A stretch of DNA of 43,626 bases from Candidatus Binatia bacterium (GCA_035631035.1 DASQJL010000080.1:1-43626), one strand, 5' to 3'; shown: positions 7,701 through 16,868, numbered from the stretch's first letter. Notes: generated by a model from the letters alone, not told the origin. Numbers and translations are program-made.

Positions 7701-10700
7701 AGCTCGCGGCGGCCCAGGCCGGCCTGGCGGCGCGGTGGAGCCTCGACGAAGGTTCCGGCACGGTCGTCAACGCGAGCGCCGGGACCGAGGTGCCGGGCAC
7801 GATCACGGGCAGCAACTACGCCTGGTCCGGTCCGGCGCCCTTCAGCCTCTCCTTCTCGACGCCCGACGCGCCGTCGGGCCTCCAGGCCACGGCTCCCACC
7901 CACGCCGCCGTCCTGCTCACCTGGAATGACCAATCGAACAATGAGTCCTCGTTCCAGATCGAGCGCTCGACGTCGGGGAGCGGCGGGCCCTTCACGCCGC
8001 TTGCGACCGTCGCCGCCAACACGACGTCCTACGCGGACGTCGGCCTCGATCCCGCCACCGGGTACTGCTACCGGGTGCGCGCGGTGAACGGAAACGGCGC
8101 TTCGGCGTACGGGGGACCGGCGTGCGCGACCACGCCGTTCTCGACGAACACCGGGCTGGATTTTGGAAATGGCGGGTACGCGTCGTTCGGAAACGCCTCC
8201 GCGCTCCAGCTCTCCACGTTCACGATCGAGATGTGGATGCGGCGCGATGGCGCGGGAACCGGCACGAACACCGGAACCGGCGGCATCCCCGACCTGATCC
8301 CGCTCTTCGCCAGGGGACGCGCCGAGGCGGAAACGGCGACCCAGGACATCAACTACATCTTCGGCATCCGCGCCTCGGACAACGTGCTGTGCGCGGACTT
8401 CGAGGAAGGCGCCGCCGGAGCCTCCCCCAGCCTGAACCATCCGATCGCGGGAGCGACGCCGATCGGAATCGGGTCCTGGCATCACGTCGCCGCCACGTAC
8501 GACGGCTCGACGTGGAAGCTCTATCTCGACGGCAACCTCGACGCCTCGCTCACCGTGGGGCAGCCGGTCGCGGCCGCCAGCACCGTGGCCGCTTCGCTTG
8601 CGAGCGCACTTCTCTCCACAGGCGCCGCGGCCGGATTCTTCGACGGAGCGGTGGACGAAGTACGAGTGTGGAACGTGGCGCGCACCCAGGACCAGATCCA
8701 GTCGACGGCCAACGTGCCGATCGACGCGTCCGCCAGCGGCCTCGTCGCGCGGTGGAGCCTGGACGAGGGATGGGGCCCGTCGTTCGCCGGTTCCGCGGGA
8801 ACCTCGGTGAACGGGACGCTGATGGGCAGCCCGTACGCATGGGACGGCGGGGCGCCGTTCGACCTCGCCCTGAACCACGCGCCCGGCGCTCCGGTCGCGG
8901 TCGCTCCCGCGAACGGAGCCACCGGCGTTTCGACCTCGCCGACGCTCACCGCGAACGTGACCGACCCGGACGGCAACGCGCTCCAAGTCGCCTTCTACGG
9001 TCGCGCCGAATCGGGCACCCCGGGGCCGGACTTCACGATCATCGGAATCCCCGATACGCAGTACTACACCGGGCAGCTGAACGGCGGCACGAACGCGATC
9101 TTCCAGTCCCAGACGAACTGGATCGTGGCGAACAAGGACGCGCTCCACATCGCGTACGTCGCCACGCTGGGGGACTGCGTGGAGCACGGCGACAACAGCG
9201 GGAACGACATCGAGTGGCAGCGCGCCGACGCGTCCTACTCGATCATCGAAGATCCCGTGACCACTGGACTCCTGCATGGAATTCCCTACGGCGTGACGGT
9301 CGGGAACCACGACCAGTCCCCGATCGGGAACCCCGACGGAACCACGACCTTCTACAACCAGCATTTCGGGTCGTCCCGGTTCAGCGGCCGCAGCTACTAC
9401 GGCGGGCACTACGGCGCGAACAACGACAACTGGTACGACCTGTTCAGCGCGGGCGGGATGGACTTCCTGGTGATCTCGCTGGAGTACGACCCCACTCCCG
9501 ACCCCGCGATCATGGCCTGGGCGGACAACCTCCTCACGACGTACGCGAGCCGGAAGGCCATCCTCCTCAGCCACTTCATCGCGAACACCGGCAACCCGGC
9601 CGGCTTCGGACCTCAGGGGCAGGCGATCTACGACGCGTTCAAGGGGCACGCCAACGTGTCGCTGCTGCTCTGCGGCCACGTGCCGGGCGAGGGGCGCCGC
9701 CAGGATACCTATCTCGGCAACACGATCCACACGCTCATGGCCGACTACCAGGGGCGCACCAACGGCGGAAACGGCTGGCTCCGGATCCTCCAGTTCTCAC
9801 CCGCGAACAACACGCTGCGCGTGCGGACCTACTCGCCCTTGCTGGACCAGTACGAGGCCGATGCCGATTCCAGCAGCCAGTTCACGCTGACCTATCCGAT
9901 GACGACGACGCCCGCGTTCGCGTTGATCGGGACGACCGGTGGGGTGATGTCCGGCGGCACGGCCTCGGTAGCGTGGCCGGGACGTACGGCGGGCACCACG
10001 TACGAGTGGTACGCGACGGCGAACGACGGCGCCGCGACGACGGTCGGGACGGTTTCACGCTTCTCGACGGCCGAGGCTCCGACCTACACGCTCGCGACAT
10101 CCGTGACTCCGGCAGGGGGAGGCGCGGTCACCCGAAATCCAAACCAGGCGAGTTACATCGAGGGTTCTGCCGTCGAAGTCACCGCCGTCCCGAGCACGGG
10201 ATACCACTTCGTGAACTGGACGGGCGACCTCACGGGGTCGACGAATCCCCAGACCATCGCCATGGACGCCAATAAGTCCGTCACGGCAACCTTCGCGATC
10301 GATACCTACACGATCACCGCGACGGCAGGTGCCGGCGGGAGCATCACCCCGTCCGGTGCCGTCACCGTGAACTACGGCGCGGACCAGGCCTTCACGATCA
10401 CGCCGGACGTCGGCCATCACCTCGTCGACGTGAAGGTGGACGGCAGCTCGATCGGCGCGATCGCCAGCTACACGTTCGGCACGGTCACGGCGGCGCACAC
10501 GATCGAGGCCACGTTCGCGATCGACACCTACACGATCACGGCGACGGCGGGAGCCGGCGGGAGCATCACCCCGCCAGGTGCCGTTACCGTGAATTTCGGC
10601 GCGGACCAGGCCTTCGCGATCACACCGGACGTCGGCCATCACCTCGTCGACGTGAAGGTGGACGGCGGCTCGATCGGCGCGATCGCCGGCTACACGTTCA

Positions 10701-13700
10701 GCACGGTCACGGCGGCGCATACGATCGAGGCGACCTTCGCGATCGACACCTACACGATCACGGCGACGGCAGGTGCCGGCGGGAGCATCAGTCCCTCCGG
10801 AGACATCGCCGTGAATTTCGGCGCCGACCAGGCCTTCACGATCGCTCCGTCGACGGGGTATCACATCGCCAGCGTGCTCGTGGACGGCGCCTCGGTGGGA
10901 CCCGTGGGAAGCTACACGTTCAGCGGGGTTACCGCGGGGCACACGATCGCGGCGAGCTTCGCGGCGAATACCTTCACGATCACGGCTTCGTCCGGACCGG
11001 GTGGAGCGATCAGCCCCTCCGGCGACGTCGGTGTCAGCGAAGGAGAAGACAAGACCTTCACGATCACGCCGGCGACGGGGTATCACGTCGCGGACGTGCT
11101 CGTGGACGGCGCTTCGGTCGGCGCCGTCGCGTCCTTCACCTTCCAGGCGATCGCCGCGGGCCACACGATCGCGGCGAGCTTTGCGCTCGACACGTTCACG
11201 ATTACGGCTTCAGCCGGTTCCGGCGGAGCCATCGATCCCTCCGGCAGCGTCACGGTCGCCTACGGGTCCGACCGGGCCTTCACGATCGCTCCGTCGACGG
11301 GTTACCACATCGCCGACGTGCTCGTGGACGGGACGTCGATCGGAGCGGTGGGGACCTACACGTTCACCGCCGTCACCGCGGGTCACACGGTCGCGGCGAG
11401 CTTCGCGATCGACACGTTCACGATCACGGCTTCAGCCGGTTCCGGCGGCGCCATCGATCCCTCCGGCAGCGTCACGGTCGACTACGGGTCCGACCAGACC
11501 TTCACGATCACGCCGACGCTCGGATACCACATCGCGGACGTGCTGGTGGACGGGACCTCGATCGGAGCGATGGGGACCTATACCTTCACCGCCGTCGCCG
11601 CCGGCCACACGATCGCGGCGTCCTTTGCGCTCGACACGTTCACCATCGCGGCCTTCGCCGGCCCGGGCGGTGCCATCGATCCGTCGGGCGACGTCGCCGT
11701 CGGCTACGGGCTCGATCGGGCCTTCACGATCACTCCGAACGCCGGGTACCACGTCGCCGACGTGCTGGTGGACGGCAGCTCGGTCGGTCCGGTCTCGACG
11801 TACACGTTCACGGGCGTGACCGGCGACCACTCCATCGCGGCGACGTTCGCGATCAACACGTACACGATCACCGCCTCCGCCGGGCCGAACGGGAGCATCG
11901 CTCCCTCCGGCGCGACCACCCTGAACTACGGTGACGGTCAGAGCTACACGATCACCGCCGATCCCGGCTATCACGTCCTCGACGTGCTCGTCGACGGCGG
12001 CTCGGTGGGCGCCGTGACGACGTACGCATTCGCCGGCGTGGCGGCGGACCACACCATCGCGGCCAGCTTCGAGGCGAACTTCGACGCCCTCGATTTCGCG
12101 GGCACGAACGCCTACGCCTCCTTCGGCAATCCGGCCGAGCTCAAGCTCTCCGCCTTCACGATCGAGATGTGGATGCGGCGCGACGGGACTGGCGCGGGCA
12201 CCAACACCGGCACCGGCGGGATCGCGGACCTCGTGCCGCTCTTCGCCAAGGGACGCGCCGAAGCGGAGGATCCGCTCAAGGACATCAACTACATCTTCGG
12301 GGTGCAGGCCTCGACGGGCGTCCTTGGCGCCGATTTCGAAGAGGCGGCCTCGCCGAGCCCCAATCCCAGCCTCAACCACCCGGTGCTCGGCACCACGCCC
12401 CTCACGATCGGGACCTGGTATCACGTGGCCGCGACGTACGACGGGTCGACGTGGCGCCTGTACGTCAATGGCGCCCAGGACGCGGAGCTCGCGGTCGGGC
12501 GCGCGGTCGCGGTCTCCAGCAACGTCGCGGTCTCGCTGGCGAGCGCGCTCAACTCGACCAACCAGCCGGCCGGCTTCTTCGACGGGCGCGTGGATGAGGT
12601 GCGCGTGTGGAGCACCGCGCGCACGGCGACTCAGATCGCTTCGACGATCGACGCCCGCCTGACCGCACCCGCGCCCGGCCTCGTCGCCCGATGGGGAATG
12701 GACGAGGGGACCGGAGCGGCGATCCAGAGCATGGCGGGAACAGCCCTTCCGGGAACGCTGACGGGATCGGGATACGCCTGGTCCACGGGCGCCCCGTACG
12801 ACGTTCCGACGTTCACGGTCACCGCCGCCGCGGGCCCGGGCGGGGGGATCGATCCCTCCGGCGCCGTTCCCGTGATCCCGGGTTCGACGCCATCGTTCAC
12901 GATCACGCCCGACGCCTGCCACGACATCGCCGACGTCATGGTTGACGGCGCGTCGGTGGGCGCCGTCGGCTCGTACACCTTCCCGCCGGTCTCCGCGAGC
13001 GCGCACAGCATCACCGCCTCGTTCTCGCTCCGGTCGTTTGCCATCTCGGCGTCGGCCGGCCCGAACGGAACCGTTTCCCCGGCGGGATCGACGCTCGTCG
13101 GCTGCGGATCCGACCAGGGGTACACGATCGCCGCGGACGCCGGTTACCACGTGGCTGACGTGCTCGTGGACGGCGCCTCGGTGGGCGCGGTCGGTGCGTA
13201 CACCTTCACGGGCGTGACCGCGTCCCATACGATCGCGGCTGTGTTCGCCGCAAACGGCGACGCGCTGGCTCTGGCCGGCACGAACGGCTACGTGCTGTTC
13301 GGCAATCCGCCGGAGCTCAAGCTGAACGCCTTCACGATCGAGATGTGGGTGCGGCGCGACGGAACCGGAGTCGGAACCAACACCGGCGCCGGCGGCATCG
13401 CCGATCTCGTCCCGCTCTTCTCCAAGGGCCGCGCCGACGTGGAAGATCCGCTGCGCGACATCAACTACATCGTGGGCGTGCAGGCCTCGACCGGCGTCCT
13501 CGCCGCCGACTTCGAGGAAGCGGCCGCCCCGAGTCCGAATCCCAGCCTGAACCATCCGGTGCTGGGCGCGACGCCGCTCACGGTGGGCACGTGGTACCAC
13601 GTGGCCGCGACGTATGACGGGTCGGCCTGGCGTCTCTATGTGAACGGGAGGCTCGACGCGCAGCTCGCCGTCGGCCGCGGCGTGGCCTCGGCCAGCGACG

Positions 13701-16510
13701 CGCCGGTGGCGCTCGGGACCGCGATGACGACCGCCGTGCCCGCGGCGGGGTTCTTCCAGGGCGTCTGCGACGAGGTCCGGATCTGGAGCGTGGCGCGCAC
13801 GCCGGCCGAGATCCTCGCGACGATCAACGATCGCATCATCACGCCGGCGACAGGACTGGTTGCCCGCTGGGGGCTGGACGAGGGGACGGGAACGCTCGTG
13901 CAGAGCACGGCCGGGGTCCCGCTGGATGGGACGGTCACCGGCTCGGGCTTCAACTGGACCACCGGCGCGCCGTTCAACGCGGCGCCGCCGACGCCTCCGG
14001 CCCTGCCGAGCAACCTGACGGCGGAGGGGGTTTCCGCGGGACGCATCGACCTGACCTGGACCGACGGCTCGGACAACGAGAGCGGGTTCGAGATCGAGCG
14101 CTCCACGTCGGGGAGCGGCGGGCCGTTCGCCCCGCTGATCACCGTGGCCGCCGACGCGACGACCTATTCGAACACCGGCCTCGCGCCGGCGACGGAGTAT
14201 TGCTATCGGATCCGCGCCGTCAACGGGGCGGGATCTTCCAGCTATGACGGGCCGGTCTGCACGTCGACCGAGGCCACGCCGGCGTTCGCGCTGGCGTTCA
14301 ACGGGAGCACCTACGTCAACTTCGGCGATCCCGCGGCGCTCGACCTCCCGCAGTTCACGATCGAGACCTGGTTCCGGCGCGACGGCGCCGGCACCACGGC
14401 GTCGACCGGATCGGGAGGCGTGACCGACGCGATCCCGCTCGTCACCCACGGCACCTCCCAGGCCGACGGGAGCAACGTGGACATGAACTTCTTCCTCGGG
14501 ATCAAGAGCGCCGGCTCGGTCCTCTGCGCCGACTTCGAGGAGGGTGCCGGGGGCGCGAGCCCCGGGCTGAACCATCCGATTCTCGGCGTCACCCCGATCA
14601 CGAACGGCGTCTGGTATCACGCCGCCGCGACCTACGACGGCGCGACCTGGAAGCTCTATCTGAACGGCAACCTTGAGAGTCAGCTCGCGGTGGGCCAGCC
14701 CGTGCAGTCGGCTTCGATCCAGCTCGCGGCGCTTGCCTCGTCGATCACGTCGACCGGAACCGCGCAGGGCTTCTTCGTCGGAGCGCTGGACGAGACGCGG
14801 ATCTGGAACGCGGCACGGACCCAGGCGGACATCCAGGGGGCCATCAACGCACAGATCGCCGCTCCGGCGGCGGGTCTGGTCGCCCGCTGGGCGCTGGACG
14901 AGGGCTCCGGCACGGCCGTGGGCAGCTCGGCAGGAACTTCGGTGAACGGAACGATCAGCGGCACCGCGTACACGTGGGTCGCCGGCGCGCCGTTCAACCT
15001 GGCGTTCAACCTGCCGCCGACCGCACCGCTGCTGGTCGGACCGGCGGACCAGGCCGCCGATGTGGGGCTTGCGCCCACCCTCCAGGTGTCGGCTTCCGAT
15101 CCCGACGGACAGAGCCTGACCGTCCAGTTCTACGGACGCTCGGCGGTGTCCACGCCCGGGAGCGATTTCACCATCGTGGGCATGCCGGACACGCAGTACT
15201 ACACGGGCGAGCTGAACGGCGGGACGAACGCGATCCTGCTGTCGCAGACCAGCTGGATCACGGCGAACCGGGCCTCGCGCAACATCGGCTACGTCGCCAC
15301 GCTGGGCGATTGCGTAGAGCACGGCGACAACGGCGGCAACGACATCGAGTGGCAGCACGCCGACGCGGGCTATTCCCTCATCGAGAATCCGGGAACGACC
15401 GGGCTGCCCGAGGGGCTCCCGTACGGGATCACGGTGGGGAACCACGACCAGTCGCCCAACGGAAATCCCGACGGCGCCACGACGGTCTTCTACAACCAGT
15501 ACTTCGGGTCGGCGCGGTTCACCGGGCGCTCCTATTACGGCGGCCACTACGGCTCGAACAACGACAACTGGTACAACCTCTTCAGTGCGGGGGGCATGGA
15601 CTTCGTCGTCATCTCCCTGGAGTACGACACCACTCCGGACGCGGCGATCCTGGACTGGGCGGACGGACTCCTCACGACGTACGCCAACCGCCGCGCGATC
15701 CTCCTCTCGCACAACTTCATCGGGACCGGCAACCCGGGCGCCTGGAGCGCGCAGGGGCAGGCCACGTACGACCGGCTGAAGACCCACACCAATCTCTTCC
15801 TGATGCTCTGCGGGCACGTGCCGGGCGAAGGCCGTCGCGTCGACACCTTCAACGGCAATACCGTGTACACGGTGATGTCCGACTACCAGGGGCGGACGAA
15901 CGGCGGCAACGGCTGGCTGCGCCTCATGCAGTTCTCGCCATCCAACAACGTCATCCACGTCACCACCTACTCGCCCTGGCTGGACCAGACCGAGAACGAC
16001 GCCGACAGCCAGTTCGATATCCCGTATTCGATGAGCTCCGCCGAGTCGTACGCGCTGCTGGGAACGGTGCCCGGCGTCATGTCCGGAAGCACGGCCAGCC
16101 TCACGCTGGCCGGGTTGGCCGGCGGGACGCCCTATCAGTGGTACGTCACCGTGAGCGACGGCGTGGCCACCGCGACCGGACCGACGTGGGGGTTCACGAC
16201 GCATGCGATCACCGGGGTGGCGGAACAGCCGGTCACCGCGTTCTCGATGCGGATGACGTCCAGCAACCCCACGTCGTCCGGCGCCTCGATCGCCTTCGAT
16301 CTGCCGCGCCCCGAGCGGGTTCAGGTCGAGCTGTTCGACGCCGCGGGCCGGCTCGTGGCGACGCTGGCCAACGCGGAATATCCGACGGGCCGCCATTCCC
16401 TGCGCTGGGAAGGGCGGACGGCGCATGGACAGGCGCCCTCCGGCGTCTATTTCGTGCGCTTCCGGGCGCCGGGGCACGCGCTGACCCGGCGGTTCGTACT
16501 CCTCCGTTAG
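4727..16510 (+). CDS. Giant secreted multidomain protein: LamG, FN3, bacterial repeats, two nested metallophosphoesterases, FlgD-like tail
   Basis: 3927 residues; ATG 4727 has AGGAG 8 nt upstream and begins a clear signal peptide (ending ASAQQ near residue 28). In order: LamG-like jelly rolls at about 31-270 and 273-510; FN3 at 513-799 (three); LamG 803-1041; FN3 1044-1139; LamG 1142-1381; Ig-like half, calcineurin-like phosphoesterase (Asp1443, GNHD 1526-1529, GH 1650-1651) and other Ig half, 1384-1784; nine ~74-residue repeats 1785-2450; LamG 2451-2692; two repeats 2693-2843; LamG 2844-3085; FN3 3087-3183; LamG 3186-3425; second split Ig with phosphoesterase (Asp3488, GNHD 3571-3574, GH 3696-3697) to 3827; C-terminal FlgD-Ig-like domain 3830-3927 ending LTRRFVLLR. 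In both enzyme domains the usual GHxH reads GHVP. Likely surface-bound or released; it may bind glycans and cleave phosphoesters. Substrate unknown. Confidence 0.93.
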   Translation: MSRAASLLRLLPFVLAAGLLVAVPSPASAQQSLQVDGVNDYVTFGAAPGLGSTTFTIEVAFKRTAAGVTASTGTGGVTAVPLITKGRGEADGANTDMNWFLGINAANQLTADYEEGAGQASPGLNHPVTGTTVITNNVWHHAAAVFDGTTWSLYLDGNLDATLVVGAGRLPRFDSIQHAALGSALTSTGVAAGFFAGLLDEARVWNVARTQAQIQAGIGAEVLASTGLLGRWGLNEGAGTGAGNSVASGVNGTLTNGPVWSADSNLPLAAASGIRLGGANAYVALGSPASLQLSAFTIELWIRRDGAGAGTNTGSGGIPDAIPLVAKGRAEAETATQDINYLFGIRASDGVLCGDFEEGAGGASPSLNHPVAGVTPITTGVWHHVAATYDGTAWKLYLDGTLEASLAVGRPLASASISPVAIGSALTSVGAAAGFFDGAVDEVRIWNVARTQTEIAASANAEIMGAASGLVGRWGMNEDQGAVVGSTAGTTLNGTLTGTAWSWAAGSPFNAATPVAPADPTGLIASGVSPTQIDLSWTDNASNETGYEVQRSTTGSGGPYTPLVTLPANATSTSDPSLSPATEYCYRVRAVNGVGPSGYAPVACATTQSVPPPADPTNLIATAMTPVQIDLAWTDNATDETGYEVERSSTGAGGPFAPLVALPANAVSYSNIGLAASAEYCYRVRAVNGALASGYAAVACATTLAAPSAPSGLTAAAVTSGQVHLAWTDLATDETGYAVERSTAGAGGPFAVVATLAANAGAWDDLNRDANTEFCYRVRALGVYVPSAYSSVACATTPTAVPGSLDLAGSTYVTFGDPNALDLAAFTLECWFRRDGAGTTTTTGAGGIPAAIPLITHGAPEADNSNVDMNYFLGIRSDGVLCADFEEGPAGPSPGLNHPVAGTTSVAAGSGWHHAAATYDGASWNLYLDGNLEATLAVGRPVRSNSIQRAALGTALTSTGATNGFFDGAIDEARVWSVARTQSEIQATANAQLAAAQAGLAARWSLDEGSGTVVNASAGTEVPGTITGSNYAWSGPAPFSLSFSTPDAPSGLQATAPTHAAVLLTWNDQSNNESSFQIERSTSGSGGPFTPLATVAANTTSYADVGLDPATGYCYRVRAVNGNGASAYGGPACATTPFSTNTGLDFGNGGYASFGNASALQLSTFTIEMWMRRDGAGTGTNTGTGGIPDLIPLFARGRAEAETATQDINYIFGIRASDNVLCADFEEGAAGASPSLNHPIAGATPIGIGSWHHVAATYDGSTWKLYLDGNLDASLTVGQPVAAASTVAASLASALLSTGAAAGFFDGAVDEVRVWNVARTQDQIQSTANVPIDASASGLVARWSLDEGWGPSFAGSAGTSVNGTLMGSPYAWDGGAPFDLALNHAPGAPVAVAPANGATGVSTSPTLTANVTDPDGNALQVAFYGRAESGTPGPDFTIIGIPDTQYYTGQLNGGTNAIFQSQTNWIVANKDALHIAYVATLGDCVEHGDNSGNDIEWQRADASYSIIEDPVTTGLLHGIPYGVTVGNHDQSPIGNPDGTTTFYNQHFGSSRFSGRSYYGGHYGANNDNWYDLFSAGGMDFLVISLEYDPTPDPAIMAWADNLLTTYASRKAILLSHFIANTGNPAGFGPQGQAIYDAFKGHANVSLLLCGHVPGEGRRQDTYLGNTIHTLMADYQGRTNGGNGWLRILQFSPANNTLRVRTYSPLLDQYEADADSSSQFTLTYPMTTTPAFALIGTTGGVMSGGTASVAWPGRTAGTTYEWYATANDGAATTVGTVSRFSTAEAPTYTLATSVTPAGGGAVTRNPNQASYIEGSAVEVTAVPSTGYHFVNWTGDLTGSTNPQTIAMDANKSVTATFAIDTYTITATAGAGGSITPSGAVTVNYGADQAFTITPDVGHHLVDVKVDGSSIGAIASYTFGTVTAAHTIEATFAIDTYTITATAGAGGSITPPGAVTVNFGADQAFAITPDVGHHLVDVKVDGGSIGAIAGYTFSTVTAAHTIEATFAIDTYTITATAGAGGSISPSGDIAVNFGADQAFTIAPSTGYHIASVLVDGASVGPVGSYTFSGVTAGHTIAASFAANTFTITASSGPGGAISPSGDVGVSEGEDKTFTITPATGYHVADVLVDGASVGAVASFTFQAIAAGHTIAASFALDTFTITASAGSGGAIDPSGSVTVAYGSDRAFTIAPSTGYHIADVLVDGTSIGAVGTYTFTAVTAGHTVAASFAIDTFTITASAGSGGAIDPSGSVTVDYGSDQTFTITPTLGYHIADVLVDGTSIGAMGTYTFTAVAAGHTIAASFALDTFTIAAFAGPGGAIDPSGDVAVGYGLDRAFTITPNAGYHVADVLVDGSSVGPVSTYTFTGVTGDHSIAATFAINTYTITASAGPNGSIAPSGATTLNYGDGQSYTITADPGYHVLDVLVDGGSVGAVTTYAFAGVAADHTIAASFEANFDALDFAGTNAYASFGNPAELKLSAFTIEMWMRRDGTGAGTNTGTGGIADLVPLFAKGRAEAEDPLKDINYIFGVQASTGVLGADFEEAASPSPNPSLNHPVLGTTPLTIGTWYHVAATYDGSTWRLYVNGAQDAELAVGRAVAVSSNVAVSLASALNSTNQPAGFFDGRVDEVRVWSTARTATQIASTIDARLTAPAPGLVARWGMDEGTGAAIQSMAGTALPGTLTGSGYAWSTGAPYDVPTFTVTAAAGPGGGIDPSGAVPVIPGSTPSFTITPDACHDIADVMVDGASVGAVGSYTFPPVSASAHSITASFSLRSFAISASAGPNGTVSPAGSTLVGCGSDQGYTIAADAGYHVADVLVDGASVGAVGAYTFTGVTASHTIAAVFAANGDALALAGTNGYVLFGNPPELKLNAFTIEMWVRRDGTGVGTNTGAGGIADLVPLFSKGRADVEDPLRDINYIVGVQASTGVLAADFEEAAAPSPNPSLNHPVLGATPLTVGTWYHVAATYDGSAWRLYVNGRLDAQLAVGRGVASASDAPVALGTAMTTAVPAAGFFQGVCDEVRIWSVARTPAEILATINDRIITPATGLVARWGLDEGTGTLVQSTAGVPLDGTVTGSGFNWTTGAPFNAAPPTPPALPSNLTAEGVSAGRIDLTWTDGSDNESGFEIERSTSGSGGPFAPLITVAADATTYSNTGLAPATEYCYRIRAVNGAGSSSYDGPVCTSTEATPAFALAFNGSTYVNFGDPAALDLPQFTIETWFRRDGAGTTASTGSGGVTDAIPLVTHGTSQADGSNVDMNFFLGIKSAGSVLCADFEEGAGGASPGLNHPILGVTPITNGVWYHAAATYDGATWKLYLNGNLESQLAVGQPVQSASIQLAALASSITSTGTAQGFFVGALDETRIWNAARTQADIQGAINAQIAAPAAGLVARWALDEGSGTAVGSSAGTSVNGTISGTAYTWVAGAPFNLAFNLPPTAPLLVGPADQAADVGLAPTLQVSASDPDGQSLTVQFYGRSAVSTPGSDFTIVGMPDTQYYTGELNGGTNAILLSQTSWITANRASRNIGYVATLGDCVEHGDNGGNDIEWQHADAGYSLIENPGTTGLPEGLPYGITVGNHDQSPNGNPDGATTVFYNQYFGSARFTGRSYYGGHYGSNNDNWYNLFSAGGMDFVVISLEYDTTPDAAILDWADGLLTTYANRRAILLSHNFIGTGNPGAWSAQGQATYDRLKTHTNLFLMLCGHVPGEGRRVDTFNGNTVYTVMSDYQGRTNGGNGWLRLMQFSPSNNVIHVTTYSPWLDQTENDADSQFDIPYSMSSAESYALLGTVPGVMSGSTASLTLAGLAGGTPYQWYVTVSDGVATATGPTWGFTTHAITGVAEQPVTAFSMRMTSSNPTSSGASIAFDLPRPERVQVELFDAAGRLVATLANAEYPTGRHSLRWEGRTAHGQAPSGVYFVRFRAPGHALTRRFVLLR
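7858..10076 (+). repeat. Duplicated FN3-LamG-Ig(phosphoesterase) module, copy 1
   Basis: Encodes an FN3 domain, a LamG domain and the split Ig-like domain with phosphoesterase 1. The same order recurs at 13985-16205. The distance from LamG start to the PDTQYY motif is the same in both (about 886 nt), pointing to duplication of the whole block. Confidence 0.75.
10301..12076 (+). repeat. Eight tandem 222-bp coding repeats (74 residues each)
   Basis: Units start at 10301, 10523, 10745, 10967, 11189, 11411, 11633 and 11855, exactly 222 bp apart. Each encodes [DN]T[YF]TI, an AGxGG or near variant, SPSG/DPSG, VLVDG or VKVDG, YTF and H(T/S)IAASFA, a Bacterial_repeat/InlB-B-like unit. A more divergent unit precedes them (about 10079-10300). 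Likely a rigid extracellular stalk. Units differ by many substitutions, so the array is not brand new. Confidence 0.9.
12806..13252 (+). repeat. Two further bacterial-repeat units of the giant protein
   Basis: Units of 225 bp (12806-13030) and 222 bp (13031-13252) encode the same repeat family as the main array but lie between two LamG domains. They carry unusual cysteines (DACHD, VGCGSD) that are absent from the main array. Confidence 0.8.
13985..16205 (+). repeat. Duplicated FN3-LamG-Ig(phosphoesterase) module, copy 2
   Basis: Second copy of the block at 7858-10076, same domain order and spacing, followed directly by the FlgD-like tail instead of the repeat array. Confidence 0.75.
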
Positions 16511-16587
16511 GAATGGGGGGTACTTCGGGACCATGTCTCGAGGGGGCGCCGCCGCTCTAGAGTCTAAGTGGGTTGGCCCACCCCTCT

Positions 16588-16611
16588 CGACCGGCGCCGT
16601 TCGGCCGGTCG
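16588..16611 (+). promoter_or_regulatory. Hairpin upstream of the small membrane protein gene
   Basis: CGACCGGC (16588-16595) pairs perfectly with GCCGGTCG (16604-16611) around an 8-nt loop. It lies 77 nt after the giant gene and 24 nt before the next start. No U-tract, so it may be a weak terminator of the giant gene or a leader structure. Confidence 0.35.
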
Positions 16612-16635
16612 CCGGCCGGAACCATGGGGGATGTG

Positions 16636-16815
16636 ATGGAAGGCAAGGACGCGGTATGGCTCCTGGTGCTGATCTGCATGCTTCTCGCCGTGATGGCGCT
16701 CGCCGGCAAGATCCAGCCCATGATCGCGGGAGGCGCGTTCGCTGCCGCGCTCGCGATTCTGGGAGTGCTCTCGCGCGGGTTCCGCAAGCGGTCGCACAAG
16801 ACGCTGCCCTCGTAG
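16636..16815 (+). CDS. Small two-helix membrane protein
   Basis: 59 residues from the ATG at 16636, which has a purine-rich GGGGGA 4 nt before it; an in-frame ATG at 16624 would add four residues. There are two hydrophobic helices (about residues 7-22, VWLLVLICMLLAVMALA; and 31-47, AGGAFAAALAILGVLS) joined by a short KIQPM turn, with a basic tail RGFRKRSHK that should face the cytoplasm. I recognise no family. It could be a free-standing small membrane protein; the hairpin upstream separates it from the giant gene. Confidence 0.55.
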   Translation: MEGKDAVWLLVLICMLLAVMALAGKIQPMIAGGAFAAALAILGVLSRGFRKRSHKTLPS

Positions 16816-16828
16816 GCAGGTGAGCGGT

Positions 16829-16856
16829 CGCGCGCGGTGGATCGTCGCCGCGCGCG
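16829..16856. terminator. Hairpin between convergent genes
   Basis: CGCGCGCGG (16829-16837) and CCGCGCGCG (16848-16856) form a perfect 9-bp stem with a 10-nt loop, lying between the stop of the small membrane gene and the stop of the DinB-like gene. Its position suits a two-way terminator, but neither side has a clear U-tract. Confidence 0.45.
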
Positions 16857-16868
16857 GCGGCCACCCGT

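Noticed and set aside
4784-9730. A 1648-residue open frame on the minus strand, and another of 1810 residues at 11432-16864
   Set aside because: Both lie opposite the giant gene, have very high Arg/Asp/Gly content, no ribosome site or domain, and arise because GC-rich codon bias removes stops in that frame.
10301-12076. Tandem repeat array as a possible CRISPR
   Set aside because: Units are 222 bp, contiguous, in frame and divergent, with no spacers; they encode protein repeats.
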